A DNA stretch of 64,000 nucleotides from Pedobacter sp. ISL-64 (GCF_018613605.1 NZ_JAGGPU010000005.1:248001-312000); one strand, 5' to 3'; positions 8,458 to 18,200 are shown, numbered from the stretch's first letter. A program made the numbers and translations. Notes: generated by a model not told the origin, from the letters alone.

Positions 8458-9657
8458 TTAATTTAGCTTCGTTCCTTTTTGAAGTTTTTCCAGTCTCAAC
8501 AGCGCTTCTATATAATAATAATCTGCGTATATGATCGATGTATCAATTTCAGATCCATTGGGCTTATGCCCTGTTGAATGTAATAGAAAGGCTGAATTCT
8601 TATTTCTACTTTGGTATGCTGATGAAGAAAGGGAAGTCAACATAAGCACTGCAGCTTTCCTGTATTTTTGTGATTTCGCTTTGTCCTTAACAAAAGTAGA
8701 AAGCTCCAAAAGTCCTGATGCGACCACTGCCGCGGCAGATGCATCTTTAGGGGCAGTGGGGATAGAAGGATCATTAAAATCCCAATAAGGAATTCCATCT
8801 GCTGGCAATTTTGCCAGATAAACGTCGCTTACCTTTTGGGCAAATTCAAGAAATGCAGGATTACCCGTCTCCCGGAAACACATGGTATATCCATAAATGG
8901 CCCACGACTGGCCACGTGCCCACATGGAGTCATCAGCATATCCCTGGTGGGTTAGTCCTTTAATTTTTTTTCCCGTCACCCGGTCGTAGATCACCGCATG
9001 GTATGCAGAATAATCAGGTCTGAAATGATTCTTCATGGTTACGTTGGCATGTGAAAAAGCGATATCATATAATCTTTTCCCTCCCCCATTCCGGGACGCC
9101 CAAAAAAGCATTTCGAGATTAATCATGTTATCAATAATGGTATTATGCTGTGGCCATTGCATTCCGGGAACTTCCCTTGGCCATGAGAGGATCGTTCCCA
9201 CCTTTGGGTTAAACAGGGTGGCCAAAGTATCGGCTGTTTTGAGTATAATCTCTTTATATTTAGGGTTTTTGGTAAGTCTATATCCGTTCCCATAGCTGTT
9301 AAATATCTGGAAGCCCAGGTCATGATCGAAAGCCGGCTGCTGCGAAAGGGGTATAAGCGCTGATGAAAAAACCTCTGCCTTAGCAAGAAACGTTTTTGAT
9401 TTTGTTGCTTCATAGCTATACCACAGTATTCCAGGCCAAAAACCACTGCACCAGTCTTTATATCCTACAAACTTCCATTCAGATGAACCGGGAATAATAC
9501 TCCTTGGAATATTGTCTCCATGATGAGGAATAATTTTCAATGTTTTTTTTACCTGTTCGGTACAGTAAGCCAACTGCCTGGCCGCATTAATCTGCGCGAA
9601 AGCAGGTCTGCCGAAAAAAAATAGCAAGGTAATTATGGCAAAAGCTGTATATCTCAT
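8458..9657 (-). CDS. Glycoside hydrolase family 88 unsaturated glucuronyl hydrolase
   Basis: A 399-residue secreted alpha/alpha barrel protein; the signal peptide is MRYTAFAIITLLFFFGRPAFAQ. The frame could start at 9738, but that would place 27 polar residues before the signal peptide, so the ATG at 9657 (or 9666) is chosen. Family hallmarks are KDWCSGFWPG near residue 60, NTIIDNMINLEMLFWAS near residue 155-170 (one of the paired catalytic Asp) and YADDSMWARGQSWAIYG. GH88 enzymes hydrate and release 4,5-unsaturated uronic acid from oligosaccharides made by polysaccharide lyases. No lyase gene is in the window, so one is expected in the flanking part of the locus. GH105 is a less likely alternative. 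Confidence 0.88.
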   Translation of the reverse strand: MRYTAFAIITLLFFFGRPAFAQINAARQLAYCTEQVKKTLKIIPHHGDNIPRSIIPGSSEWKFVGYKDWCSGFWPGILWYSYEATKSKTFLAKAEVFSSALIPLSQQPAFDHDLGFQIFNSYGNGYRLTKNPKYKEIILKTADTLATLFNPKVGTILSWPREVPGMQWPQHNTIIDNMINLEMLFWASRNGGGKRLYDIAFSHANVTMKNHFRPDYSAYHAVIYDRVTGKKIKGLTHQGYADDSMWARGQSWAIYGYTMCFRETGNPAFLEFAQKVSDVYLAKLPADGIPYWDFNDPSIPTAPKDASAAAVVASGLLELSTFVKDKAKSQKYRKAAVLMLTSLSSSAYQSRNKNSAFLLHSTGHKPNGSEIDTSIIYADYYYIEALLRLEKLQKGTKLN

Positions 9658-9816
9658 GTTGTGCATATTACCTAGACAACAAATACAGAAAGATATACTC
9701 ACCTTCGAACTGGCAGTATAGGTTATTGCCTGTACCATTCGAAATAACTACATATTTCTGTTAGCAGCAGAAAGTATCCATCTTAAATCACATGGGTAAT
9801 ATACGAGCATACTTTT

Positions 9817-10707
9817 TTATGAAGCCAAAATTCCTGTTGCATGTGAGTAAGCAGCACCAAGCATTGCAGCGTCTTCCCATAATGCGGTTATCCTCAATTC
9901 AGCCCGAATTCCCTGCTGGTGTAGTGCATTCTGGGTCTTGTTCAGAAACAAAGGATGTGCTTTGGCTATATTTCCTCCAATGATGACCACTTCTGCATCG
10001 TGCGCCTTGATAAAAGGAAAAAGAAAGTCTGCAAGGCTTCTGGAAAAATCATTAAAGAGTACAGGCACCATAGGATCACTTTCATATAGATCGACAAGCG
10101 CTTTTGTATTTTTTACTTTCTTTCCGGAGAGTTCTTCATAACGTTTCACAAACCATCTGGTGGAAATATAATCCTCTGCTATCCCCTGCTTAAATGAACT
10201 CACCCCGAGGTTTGCATCGGTGGTTTTCCCCCCAATACTTACGGCCGACCCCAGGCCGGTACCCAATGTGATCCCTATCGCCCTGTTGAAGCCCAAACCA
10301 TTGCCCCCGCTAACTTCTCCATGGAGAAAAGCCTCTGCATCATTCCTAAAAATAATGTTCTCTGGCAACAGCCCCAGCTGCTCTATCAAAACAGCCTTAA
10401 TATCCGTAAGATACAGGGATTCATATTTGTTCATGTTCTTGATCAACGATATCCCATTTACGTAATCGAAGGGGCCAGGCATGGCAATCCCTAACAATAT
10501 CTCGTCCGGGGATTGGTTCCCGATAATATTTTTAAGCACACTGATCCATGAGGCTAATATATCTTCCTTTGTGTCATGTGTATTAACATGGCTACGCACA
10601 CGTGAGTGATCTATCACTGAATGTGACCTGAAATCAATGATTGCAGCTGTAATATGTGAGCCACCGATATCAACACCTATCATAAGTGGCTTTCTTTTTT
10701 TATTCAT
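9817..10707 (-). CDS. ROK-family sugar kinase-like protein
   Basis: A 296-residue cytosolic protein with the actin-like ATPase fold. The phosphate-1 motif is MIGVDIGGSHITAAIIDF (about residues 9-26), and a GTGLGSAV loop lies near residue 150. ROK proteins include glucokinase, fructokinase and N-acyl-hexosamine kinases; this one has no DNA-binding domain so is probably an enzyme. The usual zinc-binding CxCGxxGC motif of ROK kinases is absent after the GTG loop, replaced by a stretch beginning TTDANLGVSSF. It is first in the minus-strand series ROK-GH88-GH43-GH97-permease and likely phosphorylates the released monosaccharide. Confidence 0.85.
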   Translation of the reverse strand: MNKKRKPLMIGVDIGGSHITAAIIDFRSHSVIDHSRVRSHVNTHDTKEDILASWISVLKNIIGNQSPDEILLGIAMPGPFDYVNGISLIKNMNKYESLYLTDIKAVLIEQLGLLPENIIFRNDAEAFLHGEVSGGNGLGFNRAIGITLGTGLGSAVSIGGKTTDANLGVSSFKQGIAEDYISTRWFVKRYEELSGKKVKNTKALVDLYESDPMVPVLFNDFSRSLADFLFPFIKAHDAEVVIIGGNIAKAHPLFLNKTQNALHQQGIRAELRITALWEDAAMLGAAYSHATGILAS

Positions 10708-11529
10708 TTAGTTGAAATATTTTTTCCTGACGCTATCCATACCGTATTAACAGTATCTACCATATGAATAGAGACATAAAAACCACTGTTCAATACTCTT
10801 TCAGGTTTTATTTCGTAAAATCAATGCTACCATATTATAGCCGGCTCCCACCCTTGCCCAATGTCATTAAGTTAAGCACCGCGGTCGTCAGTCTGTCCAA
10901 AGGACTCCTGTGGAGAGCCTAGTCGAAGACTTCTTGAGATTGATGACCCGCAAATAAATGCCCTTCGACCTACACTACAATTGACGTTATTCTACAAACC
11001 ACTATTAATCAATATTTTAACCGATTTTGTGTTTATCCCCCGTTCTACTTAAACCCGGCCTAACAAATTTTTCGGGCCGCACTCCTCAAGCCAACCCACT
11101 AGCTTCGAAAGAAAACGGCGAAGCCCTCATGAATGCAGCTGAAAACTATAATACAAATGAATAAATTTTCAGCCGGCATTTTTTGTTTTTTCATGGGCTT
11201 TTATGTTTTCAAGGGCATTCAAGCTAGCCATGCTGGTCTTTTTGATGCCAAAAAGAAAGAGCCCTTCGGCGGCGGCGAGCCGGGGGCAAGACCGTGCTGT
11301 ATGGCAAAAGAAATCAATTACACGTCACTCATATTGATTTTTATAAAATAAATCACCCCCTCAGGGTGACATCTTTTTGCGATTTATCCATTATCTTAAC
11401 GAGATTACGCCCATGCCACGAATACGCTATCTTATCTTGCTCTTTTACTTACAAAGTCCATTAAAAATGCCCACCAGGTCTAGAAAACAGGTATAAAATG
11501 GCAATTCTGTTACCATATTTTTTCTAATA
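10708..11529. other. Long gap with a dispersed palindrome and a GC-rich segment
   Basis: Between the ROK gene and the reductase gene. Bases 10887-10984 hold a degenerate copy of the dispersed palindrome. Bases about 11040-11345 are GC-rich and contain a 72-codon plus-strand frame (11133-11351) whose product ends with a low-complexity, Lys/Gly/Pro-rich part (KKKEPFGGGEPGARPCCMAK) that does not look like an ordinary protein. I suspect a dispersed non-coding element rather than a gene. No promoter was found for the ROK gene. Confidence 0.45.
10887..10984. repeat. Degenerate dispersed palindrome
   Basis: Begins GTCAGTCTGTCCAAAGGACT, has the inserted mini-hairpin (CTCCTGTGGAG) and the core CCTAGTCGAAG, and ends in a decayed right arm (CCCTTCGACC ... 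TTGAC). It is the most degraded copy in the window. Confidence 0.6.
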
Positions 11530-12546
11530 TTAAATCAATTCTCTATGGTCCATCAGGTAAGTCAAGGCTTCCTTTACTGCCTGTTGACCATCTTTCGGAT
11601 TAAATCCTAATTCGTTCCTTGACTTCGAAATATCAAAATCCTGCTGCAATCCTGAAAACATAGCAATATCTTTAGTGGTAAGCAGTGGAGGTTTTCCAAC
11701 TATTTTAGCTGAAAGCTCCATAAAACCTGCAATAGCATACAAAATAAACTTTGGCACAGTTCCAGGTACTTTGATTTTCAATTCCGGATAAAGTTTTTGT
11801 GCCAATTTAGTCGTATCAGTAATGGTCAGACATTTTTCGTTGGCAAGGATATAACGCTCACCAGACCGGCCTTTCTCTGCAGCAAGGTAACAGCCTTCTG
11901 CTACATCTTTAACATCGACCCAGTTCAGGGTAATCCTGGTATCCATAGGAATCTGCTTGTTAAGAATCAGTCTTAACACATTATAGGAAACATTTAACGG
12001 AAGAAACGCTTCACCTCCTATCATTGCTCCGGGCATAACCGATACCAATTCTATACCGAATTCTCTTGCCAGATCAAAAGCCAGCTTTTCACCGTCATTC
12101 TTGGAATTGTAGTACATATCCCTTCGGTCGGAATTGTATCCGTTGCTTTCTTTTGTTGGAAGATTGGTATAATCCAGTGCAGCAATTGAACTTACATAGA
12201 CGATTCTTTTTACGCCCGCTTCTGCAGCAGCTTCAATCGTATTCCGGGTGCCCAGCATATTCACATCGTAGATTTCTTTCTTGGGGTTTTTAGCCCACAG
12301 TTTGAAGGCGGCGCCCACTGCAAAAAAAGTATCCACATGTTGCAATGCGCGCTTAAAGGAAGCTTTATCCGTTATATCCGCCTGAACAACCTCGCAGTTC
12401 AGATCCTTGAAACATTCTTTGCTTTTGATATTACGGACTGAAGCCCTTACCGGGGTCCCTTTTTCGATCAACAGTCTTACAAGATTATTGCCTAAATGCC
12501 CATTTGCACCGGATACCAGTACTAGTTTTTTATTTGTCATAGCCAT
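11530..12546 (-). CDS. Extended short-chain dehydrogenase (dihydroflavonol-4-reductase/NAD-epimerase type)
   Basis: A 338-residue cytosolic Rossmann protein. The nucleotide-binding motif GANGHLG lies near residue 13, and the catalytic Tyr-Lys pair is in YYNSKNDGEK near residue 155, preceded by VSSIAALD. This pattern is that of extended SDRs related to dihydroflavonol reductases and 3-beta-HSD-like enzymes. The frame extends to 12594 but the ATG at 12546 (or 12540) begins directly before the Rossmann strand. It follows the Crp/Fnr gene by 58 bases on the same strand, and a 17-base palindrome (12564-12580) sits just upstream of its start. The substrate is unknown. Confidence 0.85.
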   Translation of the reverse strand: MAMTNKKLVLVSGANGHLGNNLVRLLIEKGTPVRASVRNIKSKECFKDLNCEVVQADITDKASFKRALQHVDTFFAVGAAFKLWAKNPKKEIYDVNMLGTRNTIEAAAEAGVKRIVYVSSIAALDYTNLPTKESNGYNSDRRDMYYNSKNDGEKLAFDLAREFGIELVSVMPGAMIGGEAFLPLNVSYNVLRLILNKQIPMDTRITLNWVDVKDVAEGCYLAAEKGRSGERYILANEKCLTITDTTKLAQKLYPELKIKVPGTVPKFILYAIAGFMELSAKIVGKPPLLTTKDIAMFSGLQQDFDISKSRNELGFNPKDGQQAVKEALTYLMDHRELI

Positions 12547-12563
12547 TGATTTTAAATGCTGTG

Positions 12564-12580
12564 GCAAAGTTGAACTTTGC
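12564..12580. promoter_or_regulatory. Perfect palindrome, candidate operator upstream of the SDR gene
   Basis: GCAAAGTTgAACTTTGC, two perfect 8-base arms around one base, located 18 bases upstream of the SDR start and downstream of the Crp/Fnr stop. On the minus strand its CAACTTTG part resembles a -7 element with one mismatch. A symmetric site in this place fits binding by the adjacent Crp/Fnr dimer; this is inference. Confidence 0.45.
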
Positions 12581-12604
12581 AGATTTAAAACCACTTCGCA
12601 AATG

Positions 12605-13180
12605 TTACCTAATGATCTTCTTTCTGATACGGCTCAGACTTTTAGGGTTCATTCCAAGAAAAGACGCAATGTATTGCATAGGAACATTCTGGAGAACTTC
12701 GGGGTACTGGTTCATCATTTTTAAATAACGCTGTTCCGCATCAAGGGTGGCCAGCTCCCTGGCACGTGTTTCATTATAGGATAAGGATTGTTGAAATACC
12801 AAAAAGCTAAAATCCATAAAAGTAGGGCTCTGTTGTATCAGCTGATCAAGATCTGCTTTACTAATGCGCAAAAGTTCACATTCGGTAATACATTCCAGAT
12901 TTTCATCAGATCTTTTCTGGTTGGTAAAATCAGCATAAGAGGTAATGAAACCAGGCGGACAGTTTATGTGCGTTGTAACCTCATCGCCTTTATCATTGTA
13001 ATGGAATAGCCTCGCAAAACCCGAAACCACAAAATATAGATGTCCGGGTACCTTCCCTTCTTCTTCGATTATCCTGTTTTTCGGATATCTCACAGGTTCA
13101 AAGTAGCGTATGCACAAATCTCTATCCCGGTTAGAAAGTTGTAGGCTTTTTGTTATAAGACTTAAAAGTTGACCGTGCAT
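12605..13180 (-). CDS. Crp/Fnr-family transcriptional regulator
   Basis: A 191-residue protein with a cyclic-nucleotide-binding-like beta-roll (about 20-115) and a C-terminal helix-turn-helix (VPMQYIASFLGMNPKSLSRIRKKI). The gene ends soon after the recognition helix, as in the small Bacteroidota members of this family, and no Fnr-type iron-sulfur cysteine cluster is visible at the N-terminus. The ATG at 13180 is preferred to 13201 because a TATCTTTG promoter element lies directly before it, at 13184-13191 on the minus strand. It is followed by the SDR gene, which it may control. Confidence 0.87.
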   Translation of the reverse strand: MHGQLLSLITKSLQLSNRDRDLCIRYFEPVRYPKNRIIEEEGKVPGHLYFVVSGFARLFHYNDKGDEVTTHINCPPGFITSYADFTNQKRSDENLECITECELLRISKADLDQLIQQSPTFMDFSFLVFQQSLSYNETRARELATLDAEQRYLKMMNQYPEVLQNVPMQYIASFLGMNPKSLSRIRKKIIR

Positions 13181-13183
13181 GGT

Positions 13184-13191
13184 ACAAAGAT
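13184..13191 (-). promoter_or_regulatory. Candidate -7 promoter element (TATCTTTG) of the Crp/Fnr gene
   Basis: Minus-strand TATCTTTG matches the Bacteroidota TAnnTTTG element. A TTTG lies 22 bases further upstream, close to the usual -33 spacing. Only TACC separates it from the ATG, so transcription would begin at or next to the start codon. Confidence 0.4.
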
Positions 13192-13282
13192 AAAAAAACA
13201 ATGCTGATCAATCCCAAATGAAAACTGTTCCGCACTTCTAGGAGAAAAGAAAGTGCCTAAGTCAGAGTTTTAATAAGCTGGC

Positions 13283-13462
13283 TTATTTTTTAAACTCGCG
13301 GACTTCCGAATAACCGTCAGATTCATAGATTGGGCATGACGATGCGATCTCTGCCGCCTCATCCAGATTATTTGCCTTTAATAATATAAATCCACCCACA
13401 ATCTCTGTCCCTACTTTATGGGTTGCTGGGCTGCCCGTAAACGGATACCAGAATAGGCAGAT
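13283..13462 (-). pseudogene. YCII-domain (DGPF-type) protein remnant, 5' end lost
   Basis: Reading the minus strand to the stop at 13283 gives about 55 residues with the C-terminal pattern of YCII-related proteins: THKVGTEIVGGFILLKANNL, then DEAAEIASSCPIYES and a closing EVREF strand. These proteins are normally about 95-120 residues with a ferredoxin-like fold. Upstream of FWYPFTGSP the homology stops where a palindromic element begins (13467), and on the other side of that element the SusD gene ends, so the first half is gone. The element probably inserted next to or caused the truncation. Confidence 0.65.
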
Positions 13463-13466
13463 AAAA

Positions 13467-13615
13467 GAGGCTGTATCATAAATATGTGAATTGTCATCCT
13501 GTCCAAAGGACTTCTACGGAGAGCTTGTCGAAGGACTTTTTTTAATGTCTTAAAAGGCGTTTCGACAGGCTCAACGTGACAAATCTGAAGTAATTATAAT
13601 TTATGATACAGCCTC
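13467..13615. repeat. MITE-like nested palindrome, 149 bp, perfect 17-bp terminal inverted repeats
   Basis: Outer arms GAGGCTGTATCATAAAT (13467-13483) and its exact reverse complement (13599-13615) enclose an inner palindrome with GTCATCCTGTCCAAAGGACT at the left and TTCGACAGGCTCAACGTGAC at the right. No coding capacity. It is the best-preserved of the outer-arm copies in this window and abuts a truncated gene. No clear target duplication is visible. Confidence 0.85.
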
Positions 13616-13630
13616 ATCTCTTTTGTTGAT

Positions 13631-15253
13631 TTAATTCCAATCACTACCGATATCCTTACCAACATTGGGATTTGCGTTCTTTTCTGATAGTGGGATAGGA
13701 AATAAAACATTTTTATCCTGAAAAGGCTGGGTACCATCTTCTATCTGCCTTTGCGAATTAATGGTCTGCTTAGCTATACCCCATCGGATCAGATCAAAAT
13801 AACGGGTCTGTTCCCCGGTCAGTTCCAATTGTCGTTCGCGCATCAAAATGGTCATGGCTTGAGATTGGCTGCCCAAACTTAAATAAAGCGGCGCATTAAC
13901 GCTCGGCCTGCTACGTACCTGGTTAATCAGTGCCAATGGCTGTGATCCGGTATTACCCTGTTGTATGTAAGCCTCGGCAAGCATCAGCAATACATCTGCA
14001 TAACGGATCACCTGCCCGTTGATACCACTTTGCGGACCACCAAAGCTTGCTACTTTATTATAATACTCATATTTTAAATATTTGTATCCGGCTGAGGCAT
14101 AGGGAAAGGCTACTGGACCGGTTGCGCATTGCTGGCAATATTGGGTTTGCCCCCCGCTTGCAGCATCTCCATAAAAAGTATAAGCCGCACGCGGATCAAC
14201 GTAAGTGGCATTGGTTTGTGGGTTGGTGTAAGTAAAAGCTTTAACAGCCGTAGTGGTAATAAACACATTATTCCAATCGTTAAAGCCATATTCCTGTGCA
14301 CGGGCAGAGTGGCTTGCTTTCCCACCCCACGTTTCCTGACCGCCAAACGGAGCATACTGGTTACCGATACCCCAATCGGTCCAGGCCTGGTTCATGACCT
14401 GAAAAATGGTTTCCTTATTAAGGGCTGTATTATTCTGATTCGGATCATCAAACAGGTTGTTATATACGGGTGTGAGCGCATAGCTATATGGAGCCTGTGT
14501 CAGTTTGGTCAATTCAGTAATAGCATCTCCCCATTTTTTTTCGTACAGGTATGACTTACCAAGCAAAGCAACCGCAGCCCCCCGGGTAGTACGTCCAAAA
14601 CTGGCTGGAGCATATGAAATAGGAAGGTCAGCTTGTGCGTCTTTTAAATCCTGTTCAATAAAAGCCCATACATCTGCTACAGCGGCACGGGGCAGATTAA
14701 TTTCTTCTGCTGTTGGCAGCGGGATATATGCTTTACGCAAGGGTACACGCCCGTACAGGTTAACTAGATTGAAGTAGGCATAAGCCCTCAAAAATTTAGC
14801 CTCGGCAATATATTGCTTTTGATTGGCCTGTTCGGTTGCATTGGCAGGAGCCCATGCCTGAGCACGGTTAATCACAACGTTTGACCGCATTACCATTCGG
14901 TATAGTGAAGACCACATGGCTTCTAACTGTGGCTGGTTAGAAGCAAAATTATATTGTGCCAGGGCCAATAGATCCCCTTGGAGTGGTTGGGCATTTTTGG
15001 CATCATAGCCCAGCAAATCAAAAATATAATACCATTCGCGAGCCCACAAACCAGAATGCAATAAAGTAGCGTAACTGGCTATCACGGCTTGATTTATAGC
15101 TGCATCACTTGTGAAATAAGTGTCATAGGTATATGCGCTTTTACTCTGTAAATCCAAATCCTTCTTACATCCCCCGGTTGCAATCATTAAAACTACAACA
15201 ATCAGATATTTTATATATTTTTTCATCATTATATCTTTAATATTTTTCATCAT
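13631..15253 (-). CDS. SusD/RagB-family glycan-binding lipoprotein
   Basis: A 540-residue surface lipoprotein; the signal peptide ends in a lipobox (MIATGGC, Cys about residue 29). It has the SusD TPR-like fold with family motifs such as AEAKFLRAYAYFNLVNLYG near residue 125, and the C-terminal ERQLELTGEQTRYFDLIRWG and NVLFPIPLSEKNANPN. The first ATG overlaps the SusC stop by one base (TAATG), which favours translational coupling; an alternative ATG lies 24-27 bases later. It should form the lid of the preceding SusC barrel, which carries a frameshift, so its usefulness depends on whether that frameshift is real. Confidence 0.93.
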   Translation of the reverse strand: MMKNIKDIMMKKYIKYLIVVVLMIATGGCKKDLDLQSKSAYTYDTYFTSDAAINQAVIASYATLLHSGLWAREWYYIFDLLGYDAKNAQPLQGDLLALAQYNFASNQPQLEAMWSSLYRMVMRSNVVINRAQAWAPANATEQANQKQYIAEAKFLRAYAYFNLVNLYGRVPLRKAYIPLPTAEEINLPRAAVADVWAFIEQDLKDAQADLPISYAPASFGRTTRGAAVALLGKSYLYEKKWGDAITELTKLTQAPYSYALTPVYNNLFDDPNQNNTALNKETIFQVMNQAWTDWGIGNQYAPFGGQETWGGKASHSARAQEYGFNDWNNVFITTTAVKAFTYTNPQTNATYVDPRAAYTFYGDAASGGQTQYCQQCATGPVAFPYASAGYKYLKYEYYNKVASFGGPQSGINGQVIRYADVLLMLAEAYIQQGNTGSQPLALINQVRSRPSVNAPLYLSLGSQSQAMTILMRERQLELTGEQTRYFDLIRWGIAKQTINSQRQIEDGTQPFQDKNVLFPIPLSEKNANPNVGKDIGSDWN

Positions 15254-18200
15254 TAAAATCCAACTTGTATGCCCGCCAAAAATGTACGTGGTTGTGGTAT
15301 CTGCCCATCATCAATGCCCCGGTTAAATATATAATCGCTGGCCCCTCCATTAACACCTCCATTGGTTTGGGTGCTTATTTCGGGGTCATATCCAGTATAT
15401 TTTGTTATGGTAAATAAGTTTTGAGCCGCTACATAAACCCGTAACCTGCTTAATACATTACCTGAGAAAGAATTTAATGCCGTTTTTGTAAAAGTATAAC
15501 CTAAGGTTACGTTACGTACCCGCAGGTATGATCCATTCTCAACAAAAAAATCAGAAGGCCTCAAATTCCCTGTTGCCGTAACATTTTGGCCTGCCCTTGG
15601 CAAAGCGGCGATATCGCCCGGTTTTCTCCACCTGTCTAAAATAGCGGTAGAAGCATTATGTCCGGTTGAAGCATTTTCGGTGTAAAATTTAAGTGAGTTG
15701 GCCAATTGAACACCCTGAACACCTGACATAACAATATTGAGATCGAAGTTTTTATAAGATGCCCCGGCATTAAAACCGTATGTAAACTTCGGAATTGGAC
15801 TGCCCAGTACCTTCTGATCCTTACTATCCACAACACCATCGTTGTTAAGATCTTTAAATATAAAATCTCCTGGCAATAATCCATCCTGATATAGACTGGC
15901 TGGATTTCCAGTTTTTTGTCTGGTAGCTGCATTTAATGCATCAATTTCTGCTTGTGTGCTTGCTACATGATCAACCGCATAACCATAAAAAGCGCCAATA
16001 GGCGAACCTGGTTGTGTTAATGTAATACCATTTAAATTATTAAAGTATCCTCCAATTATAGGGGTTGACGATTGTGCACCCAGTGATAATGTTTTATTTT
16101 GGTTATAACCTCCATTTACACTTACATTGTAGTTAAAGTCACTGGTTTTATCAGCATAGGCCAACTGAAATTCGAAACCTTTATTTTGAGCATCTGCAGC
16201 GTTGGTAATTAAGGTACTGCTGAATCCGCTTAATCCGCCAATGCCTACGCTGGTTGGTACCGGAATTCCCACTAGCAAACCACTGCTTTTTCGGTTATAG
16301 TAATCAAGGGTAAGCGTAAGTTTGTTTTTCAGGAAACCCAGATCAAGCCCGATATCGGTCTGGTCTGTCTGCTCCCATCTCAACAGTGGGTTTGCAATGG
16401 AAGTTACAGTAGTTCCGTTTACAAAACTTTTGTTATCCCCTAGTGAATAAATCAGGTTGCCGGTCGGCGAACCACCAAAAGTAAATACCTGTGTTGTGGT
16501 TAAACCAAACTTATTATTGCCTGTACGGCCCCAGCCTATGCGAAATTTTGCATCGCTGATAAACGGAAGTGCCGATTTGACAAATTCTTCTTCGCTGATG
16601 CGCCATGCAAAGCCAACTCCCGGAAAGTTACCATAACGGCTTTGAGGCCCAAAGTTTGAAGATCCGTCACGGCGGATACTTCCGGACAAGATATATCGAT
16701 CGTTAAAGGTATATACCAAGCGGCCATAATAAGAGATAGCCCTGCCAAACTGTGTATAATAACCAGATGTGTTGGCTTGACTGGTGATGGTTGGCGCTAC
16801 ACCTATATCTTTCACATTGTCATTCAACATTCCTGTACCCAATACGCTCAGGTATTTGCTCGATCCTGCATCAATATAACTGGTACCTGCAGTTGCCGAT
16901 ATACTGTGTTTGCCAAAAATACGGTTGTACGACAGGTAGTTTTCAAAAGTATAATTGGAATAACTGTTAAATGCACGCCCTGCCTGCCGACTGAAACCCA
17001 GGTTGTTGGATGTAATATAAGGTATCTGATATGAATCGTTTGTCGAAGTACCATATACACCCGCCAGCTGCGACCTAAAAGTTAAACCTTTAATAATATT
17101 TACTTCGCCAAAAACCTGCGGATACAATACCAGATCGTTGCTTGATAAGGTTTGAACGCCTAAGCTCTGTAATGGATTTACGGCGTTACTGTTGTCGTCA
17201 ACATTGGTAAGGATAGAGTAGCCACCCAAAATAGCAGGGTCGTATATTGGCTGATAAGGTGCATAGCTGATCGCATTTAATATGCTTGCTGTCTGTCCGT
17301 TAGTGTTGGTGTAACGGATATTAAGGCTTTGACCAAAATGAAAACGCCCTAGTTTCTCATCTAAAGAAAAACGGCTGTTTAATCTTCTTAAACGGTAATC
17401 TTTAACAATAGCCTGCTGGGTTAAATAACCTAGTGAGAGATTATAGGTAACCTTTTCGCCGCCACCGCTTATACTTGCATTGTTTTGGGTAGATAAAGCC
17501 GTTTTAAATATTTCTTTTTGCCAATCGGTACGGTCAACACCAACAAAAGGAGTATTTAATTTGGCCGGAGGCGTAAGGTTATTGGTAGCGGCTATATCTT
17601 TTATAAGATTGACATAGTCGTTTGCATTAAGCAGGTCAAGTTGTTTGCGCACCGATGAAGTACCAACCTGCGAGTCAAATAATATCTGCGGGATACCGCT
17701 TTTAGCCTTTTTAGTGGTAACGATAACCACACCATTAGCGGCAGCAACACCATAAATGGCGGTAGAGGCTGCATCTTTTAAAATGGTATATTATCAATGT
17801 CCTGTGGGTTGATGGTATTAAAAAGGTTGGCATCACTCTGTATGCCGTCAACAACATACAATGGTTCCACATTGGTAAACGAACCAGTACCGCGTACAAT
17901 AATCTGGGCATTTGAACCCGGGGTACCATTTGAATTTAATACCTGTACACCTGGGGCCTTACCGATAAGGAGCTGTGCGGCACTGGTATTGGTGTTAGCG
18001 CCTGCATCCTTCGCGGCCACAACATTTACCGAACCTATCAGGTCCTTTTTTCTGGCTGTTCCATACCCTATTACCACCACATCATTAAGGGCACTTACAT
18101 CACTCTGCAATTTTATGTTCAATACTGTTTTTCCGTTTAATTTAACTTCCTGCTTTGTGAATCCTATAGAAGAAAATACGAGTGTAGCATCCTGTGGTAC

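Noticed and set aside
11133..11351. 72-codon plus-strand frame as a real gene
   Set aside because: Low-complexity GC-rich tail and long AT-rich flanks look like a translated non-coding element; listed only as part of the gap.
14129..14554. 141-codon plus-strand frame
   Set aside because: Antisense to the conserved SusD gene; no independent support.
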